Positions 43,891 through 54,329 of a stretch of DNA of 64,000 bases are shown here, in pieces. The notes under the pieces were generated by a model. It was not told where the DNA came from, made no database searches, and saw nothing but the letters and a program-made list of their open reading frames with translations. Numbering within the stretch: position 1 is the first letter of the stretch; every line of letters begins with the position of its first letter. The DNA is from Protopterus annectens (lineage: Eukaryota; Chordata; Ceratodontiformes; Protopteridae): positions 44,110,946 through 44,174,945 of the forward strand of contig NC_056737.1 of the NCBI RefSeq assembly GCF_019279795.1, read 5' to 3'. The position numbers were made by a program, and so were the translations under genes.

Positions 43891-45865
43891 CTGTTCTTGA
43901 CCACATAATCACTCCCCACTGACTATATAAATCTTTTAACCTTGTAATGCCTCTTTTTCTTCCTTTACATGTTGGTGATATAATGAGAGACAGGGGCAGT
44001 TATGTAAAGTTCTGGGGGTAGTGGGGGTTGGTGGTAGGGTAATTAATTTACTGACATATGTGAATGAAAATTAATGGATGACAGTGTTAGTAGGTTGGTT
44101 TAAAAAAAAAGAGATGAGAATGAAGACTGTGGTAGGACATGGATGTCCAATAAGTGAGATATTGTTTACCATAACTATGAATGCTGTTATTAGATAAGTG
44201 GAAGGTGAGATGAGAGATGACAAGACTGCGTATCAGGGAGAAATAGAGTTACTGTTACTAGATGATTTGATTATAATGGTTAATAATGGCTTTTGGGTGA
44301 AAGGAGCAATGATTTAAGTGTACTATGTTATCTCAAGAGTATAGGGGAGTGTACAGTTCAATAATAAAATGGTGGCCATGTAAGAGACATATTATGGTAG
44401 GACAAAGGTTATTGAAAGGCAATAAGAAACAATTTTAGAGGAAATCAAACAGGTACAACAGTTACGCAAGTCCAGGAAAAACTGTTTTGATACATTGTGT
44501 GACACTTTCTCCCCTGGAAAGTGGCTATTACCTAGTATTACTAACCAAATCAACTAAAGAATACATTAAACAAAAAACTGAGAAAAAGATGCTTGGAATA
44601 GTTCATGAATAGGAAGATTTTTTGTAGAGAACACACCTTAACGTCAGTCTTGCTTACTCAGCTCATGGCTCTGCAAAGGCATAGCACCTAGTTAGTGCTG
44701 CTCACCTCTCCTTCTCTAATTTCTCCCACAATCCCCCTCCCTCATGTCCTAAATTGTATAATGTAACACCTCTTGTATTCTTCACTACAGTAAAACTGTT
44801 AGAACAAATTAATTCAATACCATGTGTGGGAGTAGAACTTATTGTCTTGTGGTCCACCAGCATCAGACATAACTGGGTAGCCAAGATTTTTGGAACTGTT
44901 CACCAATTTAGAATTTAATCCCCACTCCTGTAAGTGAAGCATCCTCCATAACCTGGCAGTATGAAAATGTACGTTTTATATAGCATACCTTTTCATTACT
45001 GAGAAAAAATCATAGAGAAACCCATTCAACTATTCAAGCATTCTGGAGAAAAGGCCATTTAAAAATATATTTAACTCAATGATATGCTGAATGCCCCACT
45101 ATTTAGTTACAGTTCCAGCATATCTTATGTCAAAAATACATTATTCTAAAAAGCATATGTTGTCCATACAGGATATATACATTGCTGCAACACCCATGTT
45201 TTCAATTGTCAAGACAAATTTTCAATTGACTGATAATGCAACACACACTACTTCATAATATCAAATATCTGCTGTTAAATCTGCACACAGGGATTTTACT
45301 GCACCACAGATTTTCTATTATTAAAATCTTTCTTGTCCCCCTGAGGCAAAATGATGTGTCATGACTGCAAAAAAAAATCACAAAATAATTACAACTCAGA
45401 ACACTGCGGTCCAAGTATGAATTATTATGGAATTGGGGTGAAGTGAGGATATAAAATGTAAGCATTCCAGAAAACAGACAGGCATTTGGTCGCTACAATT
45501 GGTCATAAATTTACAACCGCAATTACAATGGCAGTTTGAGAGTTCCAGTATGGTGTCTGGCTAATCTCTCTTCCCTGGTTAACAAAACAATTGGGCACTG
45601 TTTAAAATGCAGTGACTAAGCTATTTGCTGCTCACTTTGGGGAGGTGCCATTTAGTGCAAGCCTGAACAGGACTTCATTTTACCTCTGATCAAATCTAAT
45701 TCGGACAATTGAACTTCAGTGCTTGTGATGTCTACTATGAATGTAATGGCAGTTACCATATGCATTGTGAAAACATAACCAGCAGCTATGTATGCATATA
45801 ATGCATGTTTCTATGACCCACAGAAGAATTACCTTTGGTCTGCAGCACTCTTTCTTGAAATCCTG
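43889..45865. other. No recognisable gene
   Basis: I see no domain, element terminus or RNA gene in this 2-kb stretch. Short minus-strand frames (44,702-44,884; 45,253-45,465) look random. Confidence 0.45.
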
Positions 45866-46185
45866 GGAATTGAACCATAGACTACATGCAGTGGCTTGTT
45901 AACATTAACATCAAATTACTTTAATCCTTTGCTTCTACCAGTCAAAACTGTAATGCATCCCTAATCTTAGTACCATAGGATCAATTACATCCACCTGAAC
46001 TACCACCAGCCCAAGCGATGTGACCTTCAAATTAGATATTAAACCAAGGTCAAATCTGCCTTAGCTCGTGGTAGTTCATGCATTACAATTTAGTCTGGCA
46101 GAAGCAGAGTATTAAAGTAATTTGCTGTTAACAACCTACTTCATGTACTCCAAGGTTCAATTCCCCAGCCCCAACTGCCTGTTGT
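45866..46185. repeat. Imperfect inverted repeat, arms ~95 bp
   Basis: GGGAATTGAACC at 45,866 and its complement GGTTCAATTCCCC at about 46,153 mark the outer ends. Between them TTGTTAAC, AAATTACTTTAAT, CTTCTACCAG and TGTAATGCAT recur in inverse order, and GAACTACCAC pairs with GTGGTAGTTC nearer the centre. About 100 bp separates the best-matched arms. GGTTCAATTCCCC resembles an RNA polymerase III B-box, so two inverted SINE copies are one explanation. Confidence 0.7.
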
Positions 46186-46984
46186 GCTACACTGACGAAG
46201 TAATCAGACAGTGTTTTTGTGCATCTTGAGAATTGGGCTAGGCTCCAAAATGACTCCCTAGACTGCATGCTTGCATAACAATGGATAATTTGCTGTAATC
46301 TTGCAGGCTTACAGTAACATTTAGGAGTACTACATACTGGTATCACTCTCCTAAGAGAACTTCCACCCTGTAAATATTGTACACATTTCCACATTGCTTG
46401 AAATATTGTGACTGCTGCTGCTCGCTACCTACCGCCTTTCTATGTATATTTATTTTTGATATGCATTTTTGTTATGGTATGATGTTTTTTCACTTTTTTT
46501 GTAGTTTGTACGTTACTCCTCTGGAGCATGGGTACTGGCTGACACTAGTCCACTTACCCATTTACCAAATTTCATATGAAACCTACCTCCTCTCATTGAA
46601 AGATGCATTTGTTACCAAAAGATCAAGTGTACAACACATATTTTACAAAGTAACTTTGACAGATATGTTATTCTGAGATGGGGGGGGTGCAAAATTGAGT
46701 TTGTTATCCTAGGGACCAGAAACTCCTGCCACAGCACAACATTTAAGAAAGCATTTTCCTGATAAAAATGTTATAAATTGCACAAAGATTTAATAATATT
46801 TCTTTAAAAATGTTACTTTAATTCAATGGGCAAATACTTTTAATTATAATTACAGATACACTCTTTGTAGTATTAAACAAATCCAAGGTGGAAGCACTGC
46901 CACTCACAGTGTCTTGTCTTCGTAAACACACAAACTTAATTTGTCAGATGACATGTTTAGTATGACTCAACTATACAAAACTAA
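46186..46984. other. No recognisable gene
   Basis: A plus-strand frame at 46,377-46,676 is Phe/Tyr/Cys-rich without a motif. A G-run lies at 46,680. Confidence 0.4.
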
Positions 46985-47400
46985 TATAGGAGGGATACCT
47001 CTCAACTGACCCTAACTCTGGCTCAACAGGTTGTCAATCCCTTCCAAAATTAGAACTTATTTTGAGAAATGCTCATACAGTCTAAAAATGTACCAGGATT
47101 TTAAAAATGCCCTTAATTTGAGGCTTAATTTGCAGCTCTCAACAGTCCAGATTTTTGCAGACTGTGCATACTTTTGCCCCATATTTTTAGTCTGTTCCTC
47201 ATCAACAGTTGCGGTTTTCTAGCATATCATTGAGGATGGCAATCACCAAATAATGACAGACATTTAAATTTCAGACTCATAACCTTCAGAAAGAGTATGT
47301 TAATACAAATCCATTTATTATATCAACTTACTAAGTTTATGAGAGCAATATATAAAAATCTGTCCCCAGTTAAGGTAATTTGCCACACCATATTTTTGGC
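46985..47400 (+). repeat. Dispersed repeat, copy A
   Basis: Starts ATACCTCTCAACTGACCC and contains CATATTTTTAGTCTGTTCC, TTTTCTAGCA and GAGAGCAATAT. The same ordered words occur at 60,535-60,830 (ATACCTCTCAACTGTGCAG, TATATTTTTGGTGTGTTCC, TTTTCTAGCAAATCA, ATGAGCAATAT). No coding capacity; family unnamed. Confidence 0.65.
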
Positions 47401-47569
47401 TTTTCACATTTCTTGGACTAGGATGTTAACAGGTATTACAGGTAATACACCTACTTCTTTTCACTCAGTCCCTAATTCAGGAGACAACAGGCTCAGGTCT
47501 ATGCTCTAGAGGGAAAAAATGCGCCAGTGTTTCAAATAGGTACACACCTCTTAACATGGATGAGAAGAA

Positions 47570-48120
47570 AATCTGTATTGCTGCTGAAAGTAGTACGACC
47601 TCTTGGAAAAGAAAAACAGTGTGCCGGTGCTGAAAGCAGCTGCGGCCTTCTCACACTGACGTGACCTATTTTCAGCCATCTCACGTACTCCTAACCTGTA
47701 CAGTCGAGTTAAGGAAGTTCACATGCTGCGTGAAGTGTCAGAACTCGAGCCAATACCTGTGGTATAGTACCGGTAACGGAATCCCTTCAGATACTAGTCA
47801 AGTGCCCTTCAATCTGCGATCAAAACAAGGCACTGGGTGTAGCACGTTTCCAGACAGTCTCTCTACAACGCACCGCAGGTCTTTAGAAAAGATCAAACAG
47901 TATCCACTCGGATTCACATCCCATCTCCCGCCTTGGCAGCACACCTGTCAACTGATTATAAACACAAGGGGCAGACTGCACGGAAATCAGAAGGTCTAAT
48001 GCCAGAAAAATGCTGTGAAGCAAAGGGGAAAACTTTATCTTTTCATGTCGAGCTCTGCAGACACTCCCCACAGACAATGTCGTCACAATTTAAATAAAGT
48101 GCTCCTCGTCCTATTTACTC
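47570..48120. other. CpG-richer block of unknown nature
   Basis: I count about twenty CpG dinucleotides here, far denser than the flanks. A plus-strand frame at 47,661-47,999 (112 codons) includes five Cys but no known motif. Possibilities are a host promoter or first exon, an LTR, or a young element end. I see no TATA/polyA pair or terminal repeat that would decide. Confidence 0.4.
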
Positions 48121-48299
48121 AACTCGTACCTAGTACGAGCAGTGTCAGGAACCACAAACCTTTATTCCATTAACAGAATGTGCCCGGCCACTGCCTCCAG
48201 GCTCACAACCAAGGGAGAGCAACACTAAATGCAGTAATCAAATCCCTAATACCGTAATTTGGTAACACTGATGCATTTCTAATCCCTACAGTCACCTGA

Positions 48300-48735
48300 T
48301 TATTTTTCCACACACACCCATCATAACTCCTATTTAATCCATGCAATCACCTGGTTACTTATTTGCACACACCCACTCAGTGCGTCTGCATAACTCCACT
48401 CCGTTCCATGCAATCACCTGGTTACTCCTTAATCTATGCGATTGTTTACATGCACCCACAGAGTGCGCCCGCATAACTCCTCCCTAATCTATGCGGTCAT
48501 TTACATACACCCGCCTAGTGCGCTTGCATAACTCCTCCCTAATCTGTGCAGATATTAACATACATCCAAAAAGCGCGCCTACATAACTCCTCCCTAATCT
48601 GTGCAGTCTGTTGCATACATCCACATCCCGCGCCTGCATAACTTCTAAACTATGCAATCACTCGGTTTACTTGCACATGCCAACCGAGCCTTGGTGCATA
48701 ACTCCACCTACTGTGTTCCCCTGCACCCACAACGT
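48300..48735 (+). repeat. Degenerate minisatellite, unit about 58 bp
   Basis: Six or seven units built around GCATAACTCCTCCCTAATCT, then GTGCAGTC-like and ACATACACCCAC, ending AGTGCGCCT. Clear units start near 48,390, 48,470, 48,529, 48,581 and 48,637. The repeat is CpG-containing and continues the CpG-richer block to its left. Units differ by substitutions and small length changes. Confidence 0.8.
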
Positions 48736-49185
48736 CCCGTACCCCTTAAGCAGCGTGCTAAAGACAAAGGAGATGAATTTACTACACAGCATACCTCATG
48801 GCTGCCCCAGATTTCGGGCTCACAAATTTATATTCTCTCTTTCCTAATCCTTTCTAAAAACTGTCAGTTTGGGGACAACATAGGGTTGCAACCTTTTCAA
48901 ATCCCCAAAGTGGGACATTTTTTGGAGAAACGTGAGATCTTGCAGGGCAAAGCATACCCATGGCCTGGGAAAAGGACAGAGCTTCACTTTTTTGCCAAAA
49001 TAAAAGTTTACTCTTGTTGCATTTGAGTTGCTTATGCTATATCATATAACATATTGGTGTTTCACATACAAAATAACTATGTTATGCAGCTATTAAAGAA
49101 CATTTATGAAATATTTTTGTCTTAAAATCTCAGGACATTTGCCATTTTTTAGATTTTTTTGTAGGACACAACTGCCCAAAGAGGG
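48736..49185. other. No recognisable gene
   Basis: Frames crossing this part (for example 48,652-49,026) arise partly from the minisatellite and have no motif. Confidence 0.4.
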
Positions 49186-49189
49186 ACAG

Positions 49190-49575
49190 GTGGTAATCCT
49201 AGGAGAACAGGTGGAGGGTAACGACAATAATTGAATTTATAGACTTCTTTTATTTCAGAAAATTAATCTTCTTAATTCACATTCCTTTCTATGTCAGCTT
49301 CTCAAGTTAATAGTACTAATATTTTAAAAAGTGTCTGATGATTTCTAGATTTGTCCCTGACATAGTTCTCAACCAGTCAGGGGCAAATCTCAACACAATC
49401 AAGGACAAATCCAGAAATATTCAGAGACAATCAGGGACACTTTTTAAATGCTATTAACTCAAGACATTGTTAGAAAAAGAAAATGCGGAATAATATATTA
49501 ATATATTCTGAAGTAAAATAAATCTATGACTCTAATTATTGTCATTAAGTGCAGTTCACCATCTTTTCCCCCAAA
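49190..49575. repeat. Long fold-back repeat, arms ~185 bp
   Basis: The left arm (about 49,200-49,380) matches the reverse complement of the right arm (about 49,390-49,570): GACAATAATTGAATTTATAG against its partner TAGAGTCATAGATTTATTTT, GAGTTAATAG-type words, TTTTAAAAAGTGTC and GGATTTGTCC. Arms are roughly 80% alike by eye and almost adjacent. No coding sequence. It may be a fold-back or MITE-like element, or two inverted copies. Confidence 0.7.
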
Positions 49576-50135
49576 GTCACTAGATTTAAGAGCGATTAAG
49601 AGGGACAGAGCTAAAATTTGATTAAACAAACAGTGGTGTCTGAGGAATTATGCCTCTGCTGGTAATTTATTTCATAACACAGCTAATCCATTAAGAAAAA
49701 AGTTAGTATTTTTTTTCTTAATAGATTAGTTGCGTATAGACAGCGGCATAAATAGCTTACTGGGCTGCATAAGAACACCTGAAAGGGCTTATCTAACTAA
49801 GTGACTGCCAAGTGTAATTTATACTGCAGTGAAACACAAATGGACATGCCAGAGCCAGCCTTAGATAAAATGGCATTCTAGATAAAGGGTTCAGTGGTGC
49901 CTGTCCCCATGGCACTCACCATGTCAAATACAGTTTCCTGCCCACCCATGGGCAACTCCTTATCTTGAAGCCCTTGTTCACTCCTGCATAATACATTACA
50001 TAAAATATACACTCAGACTGCTTAGTCCTGCCTTCACAGCCAGCATGTCAAATAGAAGTGTTTTATAAATATGAGAAAATTCACACACTAGGGACCTAAA
50101 TCTACATCAACAAAGACTCACTGGAGACACAGGTT
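49576..50135. other. No recognisable gene
   Basis: Contains TTAAGAAAAAAGTTAG and its near-complement around 49,690-49,730, a small AT palindrome. Nothing else is assignable. Confidence 0.4.
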
Positions 50136-50139
50136 CCTA

Positions 50140-50400
50140 ATACAACATATTTGCATTCTATGGATTAAGTTGCTACTACAGGTTAAACAAAGTACTACAT
50201 TGACTACATAGACTAGCCTTGATAATTGGCTGAGTAGTCACAAATTTACTCCGACTATAATGTACAACCGTGCTTGATTTGGGAGGTAAGCACTATTAAG
50301 TGCTTGACAAGGGAGGCATGACATTTTTAAGACTGTCTGCCTAAAGGTATATATAGTTAGGCATCTCATTGTGCATCTGATTGCTTACCTAGTATTGTTC
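50140..50400 (+). mobile_element. CR1-like LINE 3' fragment, same subfamily as 13.4 kb
   Basis: A frame reads LLLQVKQSTTLTT and SLDNWLSSHKFTPTIMYN, parallel to SLDGWIDRHKFTTAYS at 13.5 kb. It ends in GCTTACCTAGTATTGTTCCT, nearly the same tail as at 13,690-13,705. Confidence 0.65.
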
Positions 50401-50830
50401 CTTTGTTTCTGTTTTAATTCAGGCCAGACAACAAAAGAATCAACTTTAAGCTAAGGAACTCAGAACATTTTCAACTGTGATATGCTTTTAAGAAACAACA
50501 GAAGTCCTAAAATATTTATAGTTTTATTATAAGCTAAGATTTTTGTGTAAAATAAATATTATGAACAATTGTCCTTCTCAGGTTTTGAACAGGGTGTCAC
50601 GACTGTTTGATTGTATGGTAGTTATTTGTTTAAATGTGCTATATTATTGGAATTCAAGTTGAAGTCTCACACACTATGTGGGATGAAATGACTTAATAAA
50701 TAAAATATTTTAATCCTTCCTAGGTGTTGGTAAGACTTTGAGACTTATCTTTGAACTGGGTTTTACAAAGTCAGTAGTATTTTGCTATATAATTATTAGG
50801 CTCAGAAGGTTATGTATAAGATAAAAACAT

Positions 50831-51018
50831 AATAATAAAACAAAACCCTTGTAAGCCACTGTCCACCAAAAAACAGGTTAAAAGAATAAATTGGAGATTT
50901 GTGAATTTAGCTCTTTCATTAATTTTACTATATGGAACTCCATCAGAAACGAGTCACCAGTTTATTCGTTTAGCTTAGTTTTTGGTGGACAGCAGTTTAC
51001 AAGGGTTTTGTTTTATTT
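50831..51018. repeat. Imperfect palindrome, arms ~62 bp
   Basis: AATAAAACAAAACCCTTGTA at 50,831 and following (GTCCACCAAAAA, GAATAAATTGG) is inverted at 50,957-51,018 (CCAGTTTATTC, TTTTTGGTGGAC, TACAAGGGTTTTGTTTTATT). The spacer is ~62 bp. This resembles the two termini of a very short non-autonomous element. Confidence 0.75.
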
Positions 51019-51585
51019 TGCGGTGGATTTCCCTTGACTTCAGTTTTTTTTGTGCTGTTTTATACAATAAAAACATATTTTACCTGGATTTGCTGTCAGG
51101 GAAGGGAACATTTGATGGGCATTTGAGTAAAGCTCCCATCCCTCCAAAACTAAAACTAATTTCAATGCTGTAAGATTGAAACTGTCAGTATAATTTCATT
51201 GCTGTGATTTGATGGTGCTGTGTTGTTTATTAATTCTGCTTATGTGAAAAAAGAAGAAGACTGGTGTTGAGAAGAGTTCAGGATGAATCCTAGCTATAGA
51301 GGACTTGAAACCTTGAAACTAACATTGAGAATTTGCTAAGTAAAAAGGTGATGGGCAGCATGGAAGAAAAGAGATTTAACTCAGTATTATTAAAACTACA
51401 CATAATTATATGAAACTGTCTGATAAAAGAATGGAAGAAGTGAAAACAGCCTTGGTTTTTCATTCTGACCTGCTGGTGGATTTGAAGGAGGCACAAAGGA
51501 GGTAAAACACAGAATATTCACCTTGAAAGCAATATTAGGAGTTTTAGAGGCTACAACTGTGAATTTAGGAGATAGAAGCAAGGAT
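51019..51585. other. No recognisable gene
   Basis: No motif or repeat that I can name. Confidence 0.4.
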
Positions 51586-51589
51586 AAAT

Positions 51590-51745
51590 AGGTTCATAGC
51601 TAAGTACTAAGCTAGCTGCTGTTGTGGGCCATTTTAAGCTTACCCAATTTTCCTTAAAGGTGAAAATCAAATCCTGTGCCTTGCGTTTGCGAGGTAAACA
51701 CCTTAACTGTTATGCCAAACCCCACAAAGATCCATGTTTTTGAGG
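51590..51745 (-). mobile_element. tRNA-headed SINE with CR1-like tail, minus strand
   Basis: Read on the minus strand: GGCATAACAGTTAAGGTGTTTACCTC, a stem-like CGCAAACGCAAGGCACAGG and TTTGATTTTCACC (B-box-like), then a body and tail AAGCTTAAAATGGCCCACAA and TAGCTTAGTACTTAGCTATGAACCTA. The same head and tail occur at 62,550-62,690. The tail matches the last ~60 bp of the CR1-like LINE. SINEs of this type use the LINE enzyme through the shared 3' end. Confidence 0.8.
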
Positions 51746-52463
51746 TATTCCTATATAGGACTGAGGGTGAATTGAGCAGAAGTTATGAAATATATGTTGG
51801 TAGAATGGACTGGTTTGCTGAGAGAAGAGATAGGAATTGAGAGAACCCACAGAGTATTTTTTCCACAATCACTCTAGGCAAAGTTTCCTAAACCTTTTCT
51901 GGTGCACTTTCACACTAATGGACTTAAATAAAGAAATGTTATCAAAACTGTGAGCTCCTAAAAAGAAATAAATATGACAGAAACGAGTGTTGTGTGATCA
52001 TGATTACTCAGCTGAAATAAGACACAATAGTGCAGCTTTTTGTAATACAGTGAAGCTGTGCAGGTGACAGAATTATAAATTGAAACTGTCATATCCAGCC
52101 TGCTTCAGAGTGACACTTCCCAGAGGGGAGCAGTCACATTTTTAAAAAGCAAGGCAATGTTTATGTCCCAAATCACAGTTTCCTCCTTTACATACTGTGC
52201 AGTTCTTTTGCATGATGCATCTTTTGATTTACACTGGACCACTATTTCATCTATACTATATTCATACTGCAGATATACAAAAACTTTTATTACAGTGATC
52301 AGTGCTTACAAGATAAATTTCCATTTTCTTCTCTTTTATATTTGTGCTATTTTGAGCTGAAAAGCTGCATCCTCTTAATTCATGAGGATCTCCATATTTC
52401 ATGACCTATGAATTGTGAAAATTCTTTCTATTAGGTATGTAAGATGAAAGTACAGTTGTGTAA
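51746..52463. other. No recognisable gene
   Basis: AT-rich flank of the DIRS element. Short frames without motifs. Confidence 0.4.
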
Positions 52464-52640
52464 AATCTTACCATAATGGTACATGTCTTTGCCTTCACCG
52501 CTGCAGTATTCATTACATATAGGATTCCCTGCCATGCAAGCCCAACGTCTGGTCAGTCTACCAAAGCTTACCATTGCTTTATGGTATGCTGAACCTCACC
52601 CAAACGCTCCTCACGCGTAGGGCATAAAAGTGACGTTCAG
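52464..52640. repeat. DIRS inverted terminal repeat, 3' side
   Basis: AGGATTCCCTGCCATGCAAG, then CCCAACGTCTGGTCAGTCTAC and TAGGGCATAAAAGTGACG, form the inverse of 58,085-58,230 (CGTTGGGCTTCCATGGCAGG; GTCACCTTTATGCCCTATGC). The outer part, AAAATCTTACCATAATGGT, is complementary to the internal region at 52,787. Confidence 0.9.
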
Positions 52641-52753
52641 ATGTACCATCTGCAGAACTGATTGCCTCAATAGGAACACCAGCCCAGGAAAACCGAAGAG
52701 TAGCTGCACATGCAGGAAGGAAAAAAGACTAGGGGGAAGGAGGGCGGGAGTAA

Positions 52754-52860
52754 ATACTGCAGCAGTGAATTCAAGGACATATACCATTATGGTAAGAATT
52801 TAGACAACTGTATTATGTCCTTACATTCACCGCTGCAGTATTCATTAGGTATAGGAGAGT
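52754..52860. repeat. DIRS internal complementary region
   Basis: Two parts lie back to back. 52,754-52,806 (AATACTGCAGCAGTGAATTC through ACCATTATGGTAAGAATTT) is the reverse complement of the left terminus 52,464-52,512. 52,815-52,860 (ATGTCCTTACATTCACCGCT, GCAGTATTCATTAGGTATAGG) is complementary to the right terminus around 58,205-58,250. This is the sequence DIRS elements use to rebuild both ends in a circular intermediate. Confidence 0.88.
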
Positions 52861-53189
52861 GACAAAGCTCAAGAAGAAACTTGGGAGGAGGAAGCAGCAG
52901 TAGAGCCCTCTAAGAAGTCGTGAGGAATGGCATTAGCAAAACCAGCACTAGCTCTGGAGATACCATCCAACTTGTAATGTTTGGTAAAGGTATGCACAAA
53001 ATCCATGTAGCTGCTTCAAGAATAGAATTAGTGTCTAAGCCCTTAAAAAAAGCTTGGCATATCTTAGTGCTTTTTTGGATTACTAGTACTGGTTTTCACT
53101 AAGTTTCTCCTTTTCGTTTTGGCCCTTCAAAAAGCACCAGAAGAAGCCACAGCTCTAGTACAGTGAGCCTTTACAGAAAAAGGAAGGCT

Positions 53190-54150
53190 TTCACCATGAA
53201 AAGAGTAACAAAAAGAAATAGCTTTTGAAATCCAGGTAGAAATACTTTGCTTGGAAACAGCCAATCCTAAAGTGATAGGATGAAAGGAAACAAACAACTG
53301 TCGCATTTTCTGATAGCTTTAGTCTTATCCAAATAAAATCTGAGCTGTCTATGCATGTCCAAAGTACACAGCACCCTCTCACTGTCAGGTTGTGGAGAGG
53401 GGAAAAAATAGGCAAATTAATAGACTGATTAAGTGACAACTCATTAACCACCTTAGGCATAAAAGAAGGATTAATATGCAAGGGCACTCTGTCCTCATGG
53501 AATATCAAAAAAGGTGGACAAGCCATAAGGGCTTGCAACTCAAGACACCCATCTGGCAGAAGCAAGAGCTAACAAAAAAACTGCCTTCCAAGAATAGTGT
53601 TGCAAGGAAGCTGAAACAGCAGGCTCAAAAGGAGCTGGAGTCAATTTCTACAGAACAAAATTAAGATCCCAGGGAGGAGGAGGAACAGGCTTCCTGGGAG
53701 GTTTAATATTAAGGATGCTTTTAAGACATTGCTTAGCCTCAAAACTAGAAATTAAAGGAGGAGTTAAAGGCAGACCAGCAGAAAGAGCTGATAAGTGGAC
53801 TTTAATAAAAGAATAGGCCAAACCAGCACTGATCTACTCACACAAATAAGAGAGAACCAGGTCCAGGTTATGAGAGAGAGACACCAAATAGAAAACCTCT
53901 TCCATTTAGATAAGTAGGATTGCCTAGTAGTAAGTTTCCTGGCCTCCTGCAGGACCTGCACATCTTCAGAAAAAAAGTGTCTATGAGGAATCAAAACCCT
54001 ATCTCCCACAGTGTAAGTCGATGCGTGGACAGGTGGGGATGGATGAAAGATCCGTTGTCTTGTGTGAGTAGGTCCACCCTGTGAAGTAACTTGTAATGAT
54101 AGCCTTTGGCTAGATGCAGAAGTAGAGGGAACCAGTGCTGTCACTGCCAA
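53190..54150 (-). pseudogene. DIRS tyrosine recombinase
   Basis: Minus-strand frames give the N-terminal core-binding region (LTTRQSYLSKWKRFSIWCLS, near 53,900) and the catalytic domain part with EDRVPLHINPSFMPKVV and LSLNQSINLPIF, followed by damaged HPVRALRxYL-like sequence (LHNLTVRGCCVLWTCID). The catalytic Arg-His-x-x-Arg-Tyr set cannot be confirmed because the C-terminus is frame-shifted. It would join the circular DNA to the target. Confidence 0.75.
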
Positions 54151-54329
54151 AAGGGAGTCACCAACAAGATTTTAGGAAAATCTGGTTAAATCTTGAACAG
54201 GACTTTCGGAATGAGAGGAGAGGGAATGAATGCATAAAGGAACATCCCCTTCCAAGAAAAAGAGAGGGACGTGTACTTTCCACACCAGAGGACCTAGGAA
54301 CCTGGCAGAAAACAGAGCAAGTTGACTGT

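Noticed and set aside
48300..48735. CRISPR-like array
   Set aside because: Units are diverged, with no constant repeat plus unique spacer pattern, and the context is eukaryotic; it is a minisatellite.
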